From Alcaligenaceae bacterium (GTDB taxonomy: Bacteria > Pseudomonadota > Gammaproteobacteria > Burkholderiales > Burkholderiaceae_B): DNA of 64,000 nucleotides. The translations under genes were made by a program, and so were the position numbers. The stretch spans positions 186,001-250,000 of the forward strand of contig JACCER010000003.1 of NCBI GenBank assembly GCA_013416445.1, read 5' to 3'. Of the stretch, positions 31,268 to 39,728 are shown piece after piece. The notes under the pieces were generated by a model. The model saw nothing but the letters and a program-made list of their open reading frames with translations. It had not been told where the DNA came from and did no database searches. Numbering within the stretch: position 1 is the stretch's first letter; each line of letters opens with the position of its first letter.

Positions 31268-31912
31268 TTTTGTTCTTGATGGCAGGTGTGTGTTGTGTGT
31301 GGTTTTTTCGTTCTTGCGAAAGTCGGGTGTGTCGAGGTCTGTTTCGGCTTCACGCGCTGCGCCCCTGGCGGGGTTCCCGTTACGGTCAGCGCCATCGAGG
31401 CGTCCGCGGAACTCGCCCGGTCGGACCAGTGGTCCGACACCCGCCGGGCTCAGACAGCCGCGGCCTTGCCTCCTCGATGGCGCTGACCGTAACGGCTTGC
31501 GCAAGGCGCCTGCACAGCCCCCGACACACCCGACTTTTGATACCAATGAAGCTTGGACCAGCCCCTTCGTTACCAATCAGCCGTGCCAATAAAACCAGCC
31601 ACGCAGGCCGTAAGGCCGGTCAATTTTCTATTGCGCAGTTGTCCGGGGTGGCTGTCAGGTCAGTGCGGCGGTTAGGCGTGCGCCGCGTGCTGACGAAGGG
31701 AAGCCGGGGGCTGTCGTCGGCCGCTGTCTGAGCGTCAGCGAGTTCGGCCGACGCCCGGCTGGACGAGGCAGACGCGGAAACAAGCACGCCGTGCCGCACT
31801 GACCTGACACCCACCCCGGACAACGTCATAAGAACCAGGCAACGTCACCAGAACGATACAACGTCATAAGAACGATACAACGCCATAAGAACCAGACAAC
31901 GCCCCTAAAACC
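31268..31912 (+). repeat. Large dispersed structured repeat, copy B
   Basis: Same orientation and order as copy A. The T-rich leader is followed by module 1 (31319-31537, 219 nt; its inner stem is a perfect 24 bp), a 100-nt linker, and module 2 (31638-31824) closed by a 32-bp stem (31638-31669 with 31793-31824, one mismatch). Five tail units such as GGACAACGTCATAAGAACC follow, 31818-31912. In the module 2 stem a block of the left arm is TCAGG where copies A and C have AAGC, and the right arm has the matching CCTGA where they have GCTT, so pairing is preserved. Confidence 0.9.
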
Positions 31913-32039
31913 TCAGTGTTTTCCCCAATAAACAGGGGCTTAACAGCTGCTTTTTTAAATACTAATAGTGCAATCAATAGTAACGATGGCACACTGCAGC
32001 GAATAGCGCTGATCTTCAAGGTCAAAAAAGATAATATTT

Positions 32040-32068
32040 AGGGCTCAATCATTATTTGATTGGGCCCT
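32040..32068 (+). promoter_or_regulatory. Stem-loop in the leader of the liv-type cluster
   Basis: AGGGCTCAATCA (32040-32051) and TGATTGGGCCCT (32057-32068) form a 12-bp stem with one mismatch and a 5-nt loop, ending 5 nt before the CAGGAG ribosome site. It could control translation or mRNA stability of the first binding protein, or be an operator. Confidence 0.5.
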
Positions 32069-32086
32069 AGCTTTCAGGAGACCATA

Positions 32087-33217
32087 ATGACTTTTATTAA
32101 ACGCGCTCTATCCGCCGGTTTGCTTGCTGCTGCGGCCTTGAGCTCCTGGTCGGCGCAGGCCGCCGATGTCACCATAGGCGCACTGTTCTCCCTAAGCGGA
32201 CCCAACGCCGCATATGGCGATATTTTCAGTACAGGCGTGAATCTGGCCACTGAACATATCAATGCCGACAAGCTGATCAACGGCAAACTGACGGTTCAGT
32301 ATGAAGACAGCCAGGGGTTGCCGCAGCAAGGCGTGATCGGCATGAACAAGCTGGTCAATGTGTATAAGGTTCCCTACATGCTGTCGGCGTTTACGGGCGT
32401 GTCCAAAGCCATTTCCACCACAGCTGGTCGCACCAAGACAGTGGCCGTCAATGGTGGCGGGGTCGGGCCCGACCTGGCCGATCTTGGCCCTTACTTCTGG
32501 AACATCATTCCGCTGGCCAACTTTGAAGTCAAAGCTGCGCTGCCCTACCTGATCAAACAGCACAACTTGAAACGCTTTGTGCTGGTCTATGTCGACGACC
32601 CGCTGGGCGAAGGCATACGCAAAGAACTGGCCGATAGCTTGCCAGGGCTGGGTGGTGAACTGGTTGAATCCTTTTCGGTACCGGCCACGGCGCAGTCCTT
32701 CAGCGGCATTGCCGCGCGTGTACGGGCGGCCAACCCAGATGTCATCTACGTTGCGTCGTATGGCTCGCAACAGGCGCAAATCGTCAAGCAGTTTCGCGAT
32801 AACGGCATTCAGCAGCAGTTTGTCAGCTACTCGGCTTTCTCTGTTCCTGAAATAAATGCGCTGCCCGAAGCCAAGGGGTCGTGGTATACCACCCAGAATA
32901 TCGACTGGAACTCATCCGACTCGGTCACCAAACGTTTTGTCGACGACTACAAAGCCAAGTACAACAAAATGCCTACGGCTTATATCGCCAACTATTACAA
33001 CGCGGTACGCTTGCTTGGTTTGCTGGCGCACGAACTCGAAAAGCAAGGTAAGCCTATCACCGGCGAAAACCTGCTGGCTCAGCGCATAGCAAGCAAGACC
33101 TTCGACTTGGTTGGCGGCAAGGTGACTTTTACCGATAATGGCACTGTTGTCAGCCCCATGCAGATCAACGAGATCGATGGAGCGGGCGGCAAGGTTGTAT
33201 CGGTCATTGCCGAATAA
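32087..33217 (+). CDS. Liv-type ABC transporter substrate-binding protein 1
   Basis: A 376-residue periplasmic protein. The signal peptide is about residues 1-24 (MTFIKRALSAGLLAAAALSS... ending AQA before ADVTIGAL). The mature part matches type I periplasmic binding proteins of the branched-chain amino acid class: SLSGPNAAYGDIFSTGVNLA, YEDSQGLPQQGVIGMNKLV and GIAARVRAANPDVIYVAS. The next gene is a near-identical duplicate and a third copy lies at 41345; all have exactly 376 codons. The ligand is not known; in such catabolic clusters it may be an aromatic or branched acid. Confidence 0.92.
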   Translation: MTFIKRALSAGLLAAAALSSWSAQAADVTIGALFSLSGPNAAYGDIFSTGVNLATEHINADKLINGKLTVQYEDSQGLPQQGVIGMNKLVNVYKVPYMLSAFTGVSKAISTTAGRTKTVAVNGGGVGPDLADLGPYFWNIIPLANFEVKAALPYLIKQHNLKRFVLVYVDDPLGEGIRKELADSLPGLGGELVESFSVPATAQSFSGIAARVRAANPDVIYVASYGSQQAQIVKQFRDNGIQQQFVSYSAFSVPEINALPEAKGSWYTTQNIDWNSSDSVTKRFVDDYKAKYNKMPTAYIANYYNAVRLLGLLAHELEKQGKPITGENLLAQRIASKTFDLVGGKVTFTDNGTVVSPMQINEIDGAGGKVVSVIAE

Positions 33218-33236
33218 GCCGCAAGACGCATGTTAT

Positions 33237-33250
33237 ACCGCTGTTGCGGT
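33237..33250 (+). other. Small hairpin between the two binding-protein genes
   Basis: ACCGC-TGTT-GCGGT forms a 5-bp stem with a tetraloop, followed by AT-rich sequence. It could stabilise the mRNA of the first gene. Confidence 0.35.
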
Positions 33251-33282
33251 TATTAATTAAAAATCAGCATCAGGAGACTCTA

Positions 33283-34413
33283 ATGACTTTTAGCAAATAC
33301 CTGTTCTCTACCTGCCTGGTCGCTGCGGCGGCGGTGGGCTCATGGTCTGCACAGGCCGCCGACGTTACCATAGGCGCGTTATTCCCCTTGAGCGGGCCCA
33401 ATGCCACCTATGGCGATATTTTCGGTACAGGCGTCAATCTGGCTACTGAGCATATCAATGCCGACAATCTGATCAACGGCAAACTAACAATTCAGTATGA
33501 AGACAGCCAGGCATTGCCACAGCAAGGTGTGATTGGCATGAACAAGCTGGTCAATGTGTCTAAAGTCCCTTATGTGCTGTCAGCATTTACAGGCGTGTCC
33601 AAGGCCATTTCCACTGCTGCAGACCGTACCAAGACGGTGGCTGTCAATGGTGGTGGGGTTGGCCCAGACCTGGCCGATCTTGGCCCTTACTTCTGGAACA
33701 TCATTCCGCTGGCCAACTTTGAAGTCAAGGCTGCGCTGCCCTATCTCATCAAAGAGCACAACATGAAGCGGTTTGTGCTGGTCTATGTCGACGACCCGTT
33801 GGGCGAAGGCATACGCAAAGAACTCACTGACAGCTTGCCTGGGCTGGGCGGTGAGCTGGTTGAGTCCCTGTCGGTGCCGGCCACGGCGCAGTCCTTCAGC
33901 GGTATTGCCGCACGTGTACGGGCAGCCAACCCAGATGTCATCTACATCGCTTCATATGGTTCGCAGCAAGCGCAAATCGTCAAGCAGTTTCGCGATAACG
34001 GCATCCAGCAGCAGTTTGTCAGCTACTCAGCTTTCTCTGTGCCTGAAATCAATGCGCTGCCCGAAGCCAAGGGTTCCTGGTACACCACTCAGAATGTCGA
34101 CTGGAGCTCATCCGACCCAGTCACCAAGCGGTTTGTCGACGACTACAAAGCCAAGCACAACAAAATGCCTACGGCTTATATCGCCAACTATTACAACGCG
34201 GTACGTTTGTTTGGGTTGCTGGCGCACGAGCTCGAAAAGAAAGGCAAGCCTATCACCGGCGAAAATCTGCTGGCCCAGCGCATAGAAACCAAGACTTTTG
34301 ATTTGGCTGGCGGCAAGGTGACTTTTGCTGATAATGGCACTGTTGTGAGCCCCATGCAGATCAATGAAATTGATGGCGCGGGCGGTAAAGTTGTCTCGGT
34401 CATTGCTGAGTAA
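33283..34413 (+). CDS. Liv-type ABC transporter substrate-binding protein 2
   Basis: A 376-residue paralogue of the preceding gene, with most residues identical. The changes concentrate in the signal peptide (MTFSKYLFSTCLVAAAAVGS) and scattered positions such as FPLSGPNATYGDIFGTG. The start at 33283 has CAGGAGAC upstream, like its neighbour. It is 17 nt ahead of the permease gene and so may be the main binding protein of the operon. Recent tandem duplication is the simplest origin. Confidence 0.92.
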   Translation: MTFSKYLFSTCLVAAAAVGSWSAQAADVTIGALFPLSGPNATYGDIFGTGVNLATEHINADNLINGKLTIQYEDSQALPQQGVIGMNKLVNVSKVPYVLSAFTGVSKAISTAADRTKTVAVNGGGVGPDLADLGPYFWNIIPLANFEVKAALPYLIKEHNMKRFVLVYVDDPLGEGIRKELTDSLPGLGGELVESLSVPATAQSFSGIAARVRAANPDVIYIASYGSQQAQIVKQFRDNGIQQQFVSYSAFSVPEINALPEAKGSWYTTQNVDWSSSDPVTKRFVDDYKAKHNKMPTAYIANYYNAVRLFGLLAHELEKKGKPITGENLLAQRIETKTFDLAGGKVTFADNGTVVSPMQINEIDGAGGKVVSVIAE

Positions 34414-34430
34414 GCCGGAAGATACCTGTA

Positions 34431-35303
34431 ATGCTGCTGATACAACTATTGATTAATGGGGTGCAGGTCGGCGCGTTATACGCGCTGATCGCTGTCGGTT
34501 TTTCGCTGATTTTCGGCGCAACCAAAGTATTTCACTTTGCGCATGGGGCAACTTTCACGATTGGCGCCTATGTTTTCTATTATCTGTATTCCGTGGCGGA
34601 TATGCACTGGACGCTGGCCGTGTTGGCGGCAACCTTTGCCGCCGTCGCTTTTGGTGTCTGCCTGGATCGCTATGTCTATGCCCCCATCCAGCGCCACGAG
34701 GGGTCCTTCTTTACCGTGTTCGTGGCCTCGCTGGGTGCAGGCATTATCGTGCAGAACCTCATCGGAATGGTTTTCGGCCGTGGTTTTGTGTCGGTGACCT
34801 CACCGCTGTCGCGCAGCATAGAACTCATACCAGGCCTGTATGTGGCGCCGCTCTCTGGCATTGCCATCATTTGCGCGGTGGTGTTTTTTGGTGCGTTGCA
34901 AATTTTCCTGATGCGTACGCACATCGGAATGGGGCTCAGGGCCTTGTCTGAAAACCCCGAGCTGGTGCGTGTCTACGGCCTAAGCCCCCGGCGCTTGTCA
35001 ACCATTGCTTTTGCGCTGGGCTCGGTGCTGGTGATACCTGCCGCCGTGCTCAGCGCGGCCAGTTCAGGGCTTAACCCCGCCATGGCGCACCATGTCATGC
35101 TGATCAGCCTGGCGGCAACCATAGTGGGGGGCGTGGGCAGCTTGCGTGGGGCAGCCTATGCTGGGCTGTTGCTGGGTATGAGCGAAAACCTGGCACTGAT
35201 GTATTTGGGGCCACAATGGAGCGAAGCCGTGACTTTCGTGGTGCTGTTCCTGTTCATCCTGTTCCGTCCGTCCGGCTTCTTTGGCCGCGCAATTACTTCG
35301 TGA
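34431..35303 (+). CDS. livH: Branched-chain-type ABC transporter permease LivH
   Basis: A 290-residue inner-membrane permease with about eight hydrophobic helices. It shows the LivH features VGALYALIAVGFSLIFGATK near the N-terminus, ALSENPELVRVYGLSPRR in the cytosolic loop and SLAATIVGGVGSLRGAAYAG near the C-terminus. It pairs with LivM as the membrane channel of a HAAT-family importer. Confidence 0.93.
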   Translation: MLLIQLLINGVQVGALYALIAVGFSLIFGATKVFHFAHGATFTIGAYVFYYLYSVADMHWTLAVLAATFAAVAFGVCLDRYVYAPIQRHEGSFFTVFVASLGAGIIVQNLIGMVFGRGFVSVTSPLSRSIELIPGLYVAPLSGIAIICAVVFFGALQIFLMRTHIGMGLRALSENPELVRVYGLSPRRLSTIAFALGSVLVIPAAVLSAASSGLNPAMAHHVMLISLAATIVGGVGSLRGAAYAGLLLGMSENLALMYLGPQWSEAVTFVVLFLFILFRPSGFFGRAITS

Positions 35304-35314
35304 GGTAACAGGAA

Positions 35315-36196
35315 ATGCTTGCTTATATACTTAATCTCGCGACCTTGATCTGCATAAATGCGGTTTTAGCGATCACCCTGAATTTCATCATGGGCTATGC
35401 GGGAATCTTTTCCATGGCGCATGCCATATTCTTTGGCGTAGGCGCATATACAGCTGCGTACTTTGCCCTGAATTTCAGCGCATCGTTTTTCCTGGCAATT
35501 CCCGTCGCCATGTTCGTTGCTGCGGTGCTGTCGCTTGTGTTGGCTCTGCCGGCGTTGCGGGTGCGTGGTGAATACTTCGTGGCGGCCTCGCTGGGGCTAC
35601 AAGTGCTGGGTGTAACGATCTTTGCAGAATGGAAGTCCTTTACCGGTGGCCTCGGTGGCATCATTGGTATTCCTCCTGTCGATATCTTCGGCTACGCGGT
35701 GGCCGATCCAGGGCAATTCATGTTGCTTGCCTTGGGCTGCCTGCTGCTGGTTGTGTTCATCACCAGCACACTGTTGCGGTCCAGCTTCGGGCGTAACCTG
35801 AAAGCGCTACGCGATAGCGAATCCGCGGCGCATGCTTTTGGCAAAAACGTGTCAGTCATCAAAACCTTGTCGGTCATGATCTCGTCGGCGCTGGCTGCCA
35901 TTGCAGGTGCGCTTTATGCGTTCTACCTGGGCTTCATCAACGTTGAAAGCTTTATGCTCGACACCTCGGTGTTGCTGATGGCCATGGTCATTATCGGTGG
36001 TACCGGTACCCTGATGGGGCCCATAGTAGGGACGATGCTGCTTATGCTGTTGCCCAGCCTGTTTAGCTATATGTGGTTCTTGCCGCCCACCGAAATCGGC
36101 GCCATACAGCAGATTGCCTATGGGGCGGCCATGGTCTTGCTCATGATATACAGGCCAGGCGGTCTGGTTGGTTCCGCCAACAAGGGGGCGAAATGA
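35315..36196 (+). CDS. livM: Branched-chain-type ABC transporter permease LivM
   Basis: A 293-residue permease. The family motifs are NFIMGYAGIFSMAHAIFFGV near the N-terminus, ALRDSESAAHAFGKNVSVIK in the central loop and IGGTGTLMGPIVGTMLLML toward the end. It begins 12 nt after livH and overlaps livG by 4 nt (ATGA), so the four transporter genes are translated as one unit. Confidence 0.93.
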   Translation: MLAYILNLATLICINAVLAITLNFIMGYAGIFSMAHAIFFGVGAYTAAYFALNFSASFFLAIPVAMFVAAVLSLVLALPALRVRGEYFVAASLGLQVLGVTIFAEWKSFTGGLGGIIGIPPVDIFGYAVADPGQFMLLALGCLLLVVFITSTLLRSSFGRNLKALRDSESAAHAFGKNVSVIKTLSVMISSALAAIAGALYAFYLGFINVESFMLDTSVLLMAMVIIGGTGTLMGPIVGTMLLMLLPSLFSYMWFLPPTEIGAIQQIAYGAAMVLLMIYRPGGLVGSANKGAK

Positions 36197-36954
36197 CTCA
36201 GGCCGATAACAACGTATTGCTGCGTATCACTAATCTGCAAAAGAATTTTGGCGGTCTGCAAGTCACCAATAATGTGTCGCTGGATATGCGCGCCGGTATC
36301 GTGACCACGCTGGTAGGCCCCAACGGCGCTGGCAAAACCACGCTATTCAATCTGATCACGGGGCACTTGGTCCCAACAGGCGGCGACATCCTCTGGAAGG
36401 GTAAATCCATAGTCGGGCAGGCACACTGGAAAATCGCCCGCCAGGGCATTGCCCGCTCTTTTCAGGATTTACGTCTGTTTAACCAAATGACGGTCGAAGA
36501 GAACGTGCTCACCGTCATGGAGCCCGTGTCATGGATATGGCAGCCTGGCGGGCGCGCCGGCCGCAAGGCAAGGCAAGAGCGTGTCATGGATATCCTGACC
36601 AGAACGCACTTGCTCGACAAGGCCAAGACTCGCGCCATAGACTTGTCGTATGCAGAACGCAAGTTTCTTAGCCTGGCCCGTATCATGGCAACTGACGCCA
36701 AGATGTGGCTGCTTGACGAGCCCGCTTCCGGCCTGGATCGGGGTTCATATGAACGCTTCCTTGAGCTATTGCGCAGCGAAGTCAGGCAGGGCGTCACGGT
36801 CTGTATTATTGAACATAACCTGGATATCGTGATCGGCATTTCCGACCGCATCGCCTTTCTGGATCAAGGCAAACTGCTGGCCGATGGCGATCCCGATACG
36901 GTCTTGAAAGACCCGCATCTGGCGGCAATTTATTTTGGAGAGCAAACCACATGA
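36193..36954 (+). CDS. livG: ABC transporter ATP-binding protein LivG
   Basis: A 253-residue ATPase. Walker A is LVGPNGAGKTTLFNLITGH, Walker B MWLLDEPASGLD. The signature region reads DLSYAERKFLSLARIMA, slightly unlike the usual LivG YGxxRxLEIARAL but in the right place. IVGQAHWKIARQGIARSFQD is the LivG-specific insert. The frame opens further upstream inside livM; the ATG at 36193 overlaps the livM stop and matches the family start. Confidence 0.93.
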   Translation: MTQADNNVLLRITNLQKNFGGLQVTNNVSLDMRAGIVTTLVGPNGAGKTTLFNLITGHLVPTGGDILWKGKSIVGQAHWKIARQGIARSFQDLRLFNQMTVEENVLTVMEPVSWIWQPGGRAGRKARQERVMDILTRTHLLDKAKTRAIDLSYAERKFLSLARIMATDAKMWLLDEPASGLDRGSYERFLELLRSEVRQGVTVCIIEHNLDIVIGISDRIAFLDQGKLLADGDPDTVLKDPHLAAIYFGEQTT

Positions 36955-37664
36955 CCAATGTTGTGCTTAAAACGACAGGCTTGGTCGTGGGTTATGGCGG
37001 GCGCCCGGTATTGGACAATTTCGATTTTGAACTCCGTGCCAACGAAGTCCTTTGCCTGATAGGCCATAACGGGGCAGGCAAGTCCACTTTGCTCAAGTCT
37101 TTGTTTGGCCTGATTCCGCGCCAGGGCGGGCAAATTTTCCTTGATGGCAAACAGTTGGACACCATAGAACCGCGCGCGCTTACCGCCGCCGGGCTTTCGC
37201 TGGTGCCCGAGGGCCGCGGCATTTTTCCTGGCCTTACCGTTGCGGAAACCATGAAAATGGGTTTGTGGGCTGCGGGTGTTCCCAAAGAGCAGCGTGAGCA
37301 GAGGTTGGAATGGGTCATGTCCGTGCTGCCCGCGCTTGGCGGTTTTTACCAGCAACGGGCAGGCACCTTGTCGGGGGGGCAACAGCAAATTGTGTCCATC
37401 GGGCGCTCGCTATTAAGCCAGCCGCGCTGCTTGTTGATGGATGAGCCGTCCATTGGTCTGGCCCCCAAGCTTTTTCAGGACCTGCTCCAGCCTATCCGCG
37501 AACTGCAACGCACTACCGGTATGTCCATATTGCTGGTCGAGCAGAACGTAAAAGAAGCGCTCAAGATTTCCGATCGCGTGGTGGTCATGAAGTCTGGCGC
37601 CATTATTAGCGAGGCCTTGCCTGAAGAACTCGCCGATAATGCAAAACTGATGGAGCTTTACTAA
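36951..37664 (+). CDS. livF: ABC transporter ATP-binding protein LivF
   Basis: A 237-residue ATPase with Walker A IGHNGAGKSTLLKSLFGL, signature TLSGGQQQIVSIGRSLL, Walker B LLMDEPSIGLAPKLFQ and the LivF-typical LVPEGRGIFPGLTVAETM. It overlaps livG by 4 nt and is followed 1 nt later by an acyl-CoA synthetase gene, linking uptake to CoA activation. Confidence 0.93.
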   Translation: MTNVVLKTTGLVVGYGGRPVLDNFDFELRANEVLCLIGHNGAGKSTLLKSLFGLIPRQGGQIFLDGKQLDTIEPRALTAAGLSLVPEGRGIFPGLTVAETMKMGLWAAGVPKEQREQRLEWVMSVLPALGGFYQQRAGTLSGGQQQIVSIGRSLLSQPRCLLMDEPSIGLAPKLFQDLLQPIRELQRTTGMSILLVEQNVKEALKISDRVVVMKSGAIISEALPEELADNAKLMELY

Positions 37665-37665
37665 G

Positions 37666-39264
37666 ATGTCTCTGTTTTTGTCCATGCCGGAATTGCTGGC
37701 TCATCAGGTCGGCAAGCATCCTGATGACGTGGCGTTTATCGATGGCGAGCGTGAAATCACTTATGCTGAATTCGGCGCCATGTGCAGAAAAACCGCCGTC
37801 TGGCTTGCTGCTCAAGGTATAGGCCCGGGCGACAGGGTGGCGGTGTGGCTGGTTAACCGCATCGAATGGTTGACGCTTTATTTTGGCTTGTCGCATATAG
37901 GCGCCACCCTGGTTGCCGTCAATACGCGCTATCGTTCCAACGAGCTGGAATATATCCTGGAGCGCTCGCAAGCCAAGCTGTTGGTGCTGGAACTGAACTT
38001 TCGCAAAATCGATTTCCCGGCGGTATTGGCTGATGTCAATCCGGCGTCGGCGCAAAGCCTCGAGCGTGTTGCCATCTTGAACGCAACGCCGGGTAATCTG
38101 CAACACAGCATACTTGGCAAGCCTACAGTCGCCTTTAGCCTGACTGAACTGGCTGATGGCGATGTGCCGCTTACTGGCGGACCCGATTCCCTAAGCCTGT
38201 TATTTACCACTTCCGGCACAACCAGCGGGCCTAAGCTGGTCATGCATTTGCAGCGCACCGTAACGCTGCATAGCCAAAGGGTGGCTAAAAGCTATGGCTT
38301 TGAAGAAGACGGCAGCTGCCTTCTGGCAGCGTTGCCATTTTGTGGCGTGTTTGGGTTCAATGCGGCGTTTGCAGCGTTTGCGGCAGGCAAGCCCGCGGTA
38401 ATCATGGATACTTTCGATGGCGCCGAGGCGGCCAGGCTGATTACCCATCACCATGCTACCCATGTCTTCGGCAGCGATGAAATGTTTCAGCGCATTCTGG
38501 ACCATACCACCGCAGATATCCCGTTTCCGTCGGCGCGAGTTTTTGGCTTTGCTTTTTTCCACCCAGGGGTCGAAGAATTTGCTGGTGATGCCTGGAAACG
38601 CCAGGTTCCCCTGTTCGGTCTTTATGGTTCCAGTGAAGTGCAGGCGCTTTTTTCGTTGCAGCGCGTCAATCAGCCCGTACTGGAACGTATCAAGGGTGGC
38701 GGTTTGCCGGCACATGCTGGAGCCGAAATCCGTATACGCGATATCGATACCGGCGAAATCCTGCCTGTTGGTCATAGCGGTGCAATCGAAATTCGTTCTG
38801 ACAGCAACTTTGTCGGTTACCTGAACAATCAGGAAGCCACGCAAAAAGCCATCGACAAAGAGGGCTTTTTCTCCACCGGAGACGTGGGCTATTTGCGTGA
38901 GGATGGCAGTTTTGTTTACCAGACGCGCCAAGGGGATGCCATGCGTCTGGCGGGCTACCTGGTCAGTCCGGTGGAAATTGAAGACATCTTGAAAGAGCAG
39001 CCTGGTGTTGCCAATGCCCAGGTGGTTGGGGTCGAACTGAATGGCCAGGCACGCTGCGCCGCGTTTGTCATTCTTGAACCAGGTCACGCTTTTGACGAAG
39101 CGTCGCTCAAGGCGGGTGTGGCGGGCGCCCTGGCTGCCTTCAAGGTGCCGGTCAGCATCTGGAGCATCCCGGAATTCCCCACAACGCAAAGCTCCAACGG
39201 CGCCAAGATACAGCGCGCCAAACTGCGCGATATGGCCATGCAACGTATACAGGAAATAAAATGA
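37666..39264 (+). CDS. ATP-dependent acyl-CoA synthetase (AMP-forming) 1
   Basis: A 532-residue member of the ANL superfamily. The phosphate loop is LLFTTSGTTSGPKLVMH (near residue 182), the A5-type motif is LFGLYGSSEVQALF, and the hinge region FFSTGDVGYLREDGSFVYQT. The C-terminal catalytic lysine lies in SSNGAKIQRAKLRD. It activates a carboxylic acid with ATP and CoA, releasing AMP and PPi. It starts 1 nt after livF and overlaps the MaoC gene by 4 nt. A close paralogue is two genes downstream. Confidence 0.92.
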   Translation: MSLFLSMPELLAHQVGKHPDDVAFIDGEREITYAEFGAMCRKTAVWLAAQGIGPGDRVAVWLVNRIEWLTLYFGLSHIGATLVAVNTRYRSNELEYILERSQAKLLVLELNFRKIDFPAVLADVNPASAQSLERVAILNATPGNLQHSILGKPTVAFSLTELADGDVPLTGGPDSLSLLFTTSGTTSGPKLVMHLQRTVTLHSQRVAKSYGFEEDGSCLLAALPFCGVFGFNAAFAAFAAGKPAVIMDTFDGAEAARLITHHHATHVFGSDEMFQRILDHTTADIPFPSARVFGFAFFHPGVEEFAGDAWKRQVPLFGLYGSSEVQALFSLQRVNQPVLERIKGGGLPAHAGAEIRIRDIDTGEILPVGHSGAIEIRSDSNFVGYLNNQEATQKAIDKEGFFSTGDVGYLREDGSFVYQTRQGDAMRLAGYLVSPVEIEDILKEQPGVANAQVVGVELNGQARCAAFVILEPGHAFDEASLKAGVAGALAAFKVPVSIWSIPEFPTTQSSNGAKIQRAKLRDMAMQRIQEIK

Positions 39265-39728
39265 GCACGTATTACTTTGAAGATTTTGCTGTGGGGCAAG
39301 AATTCGAAAGTGGTGGGCGCACCATCACCGAAACCGATTTGACGTTTTTTTCGATGTTGTCAGGCGACTGGAATCCCTTGCATGCCGATACCGAATTCGC
39401 CAAATCGACCCGCTACGGCGAGCGTGTGGTGCATGGCACTTTGGGGATTGCAGTAAGCACAGGCATGTTGCATGAACTGGGCATTTTCCAGAACTCAGTC
39501 ATTGCCATGCTGGGGTTTCGCAACTGGAATTTCCTGGCGCCGTTGCTCGTCAACGATACCATCCACCTGAAACTGACGATCACCACGCTGGATCTCGGGA
39601 AAAGCGGCAACAGTGGCAAGCTGGGGCGGCGCTTTCAACTGATCAACCAGAAAAATGAAGTGGTTCAGGAAGGGGAAAGCGATGTTCTGGTGCTGACCAA
39701 GCAAGGCGCAGCGGGCCAAAAAAAATGA
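39261..39728 (+). CDS. MaoC-like acyl-CoA hydratase
   Basis: A 155-residue hot-dog-fold protein. It carries the (R)-specific hydratase motif with catalytic Asp and His in SMLSGDWNPLHADTEFA near residue 32, then GERVVHGTLGIAVSTGML. It adds water to an enoyl-CoA or a related unsaturated thioester. Overlaps of 4 nt at both ends lock it between the two acyl-CoA synthetases. Confidence 0.92.
   Translation: MSTYYFEDFAVGQEFESGGRTITETDLTFFSMLSGDWNPLHADTEFAKSTRYGERVVHGTLGIAVSTGMLHELGIFQNSVIAMLGFRNWNFLAPLLVNDTIHLKLTITTLDLGKSGNSGKLGRRFQLINQKNEVVQEGESDVLVLTKQGAAGQKK

Larger units (their letters stand above)
31140..32086. other. Non-coding region with repeat copy B and a promoter region
   Basis: About 947 nt without a credible gene. 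Copy B fills 31268-31912. The remaining 31913-32086 is AT-rich and should carry the promoter of the liv-type cluster; it ends in a hairpin and the CAGGAG ribosome site of the first binding-protein gene. Confidence 0.75.
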
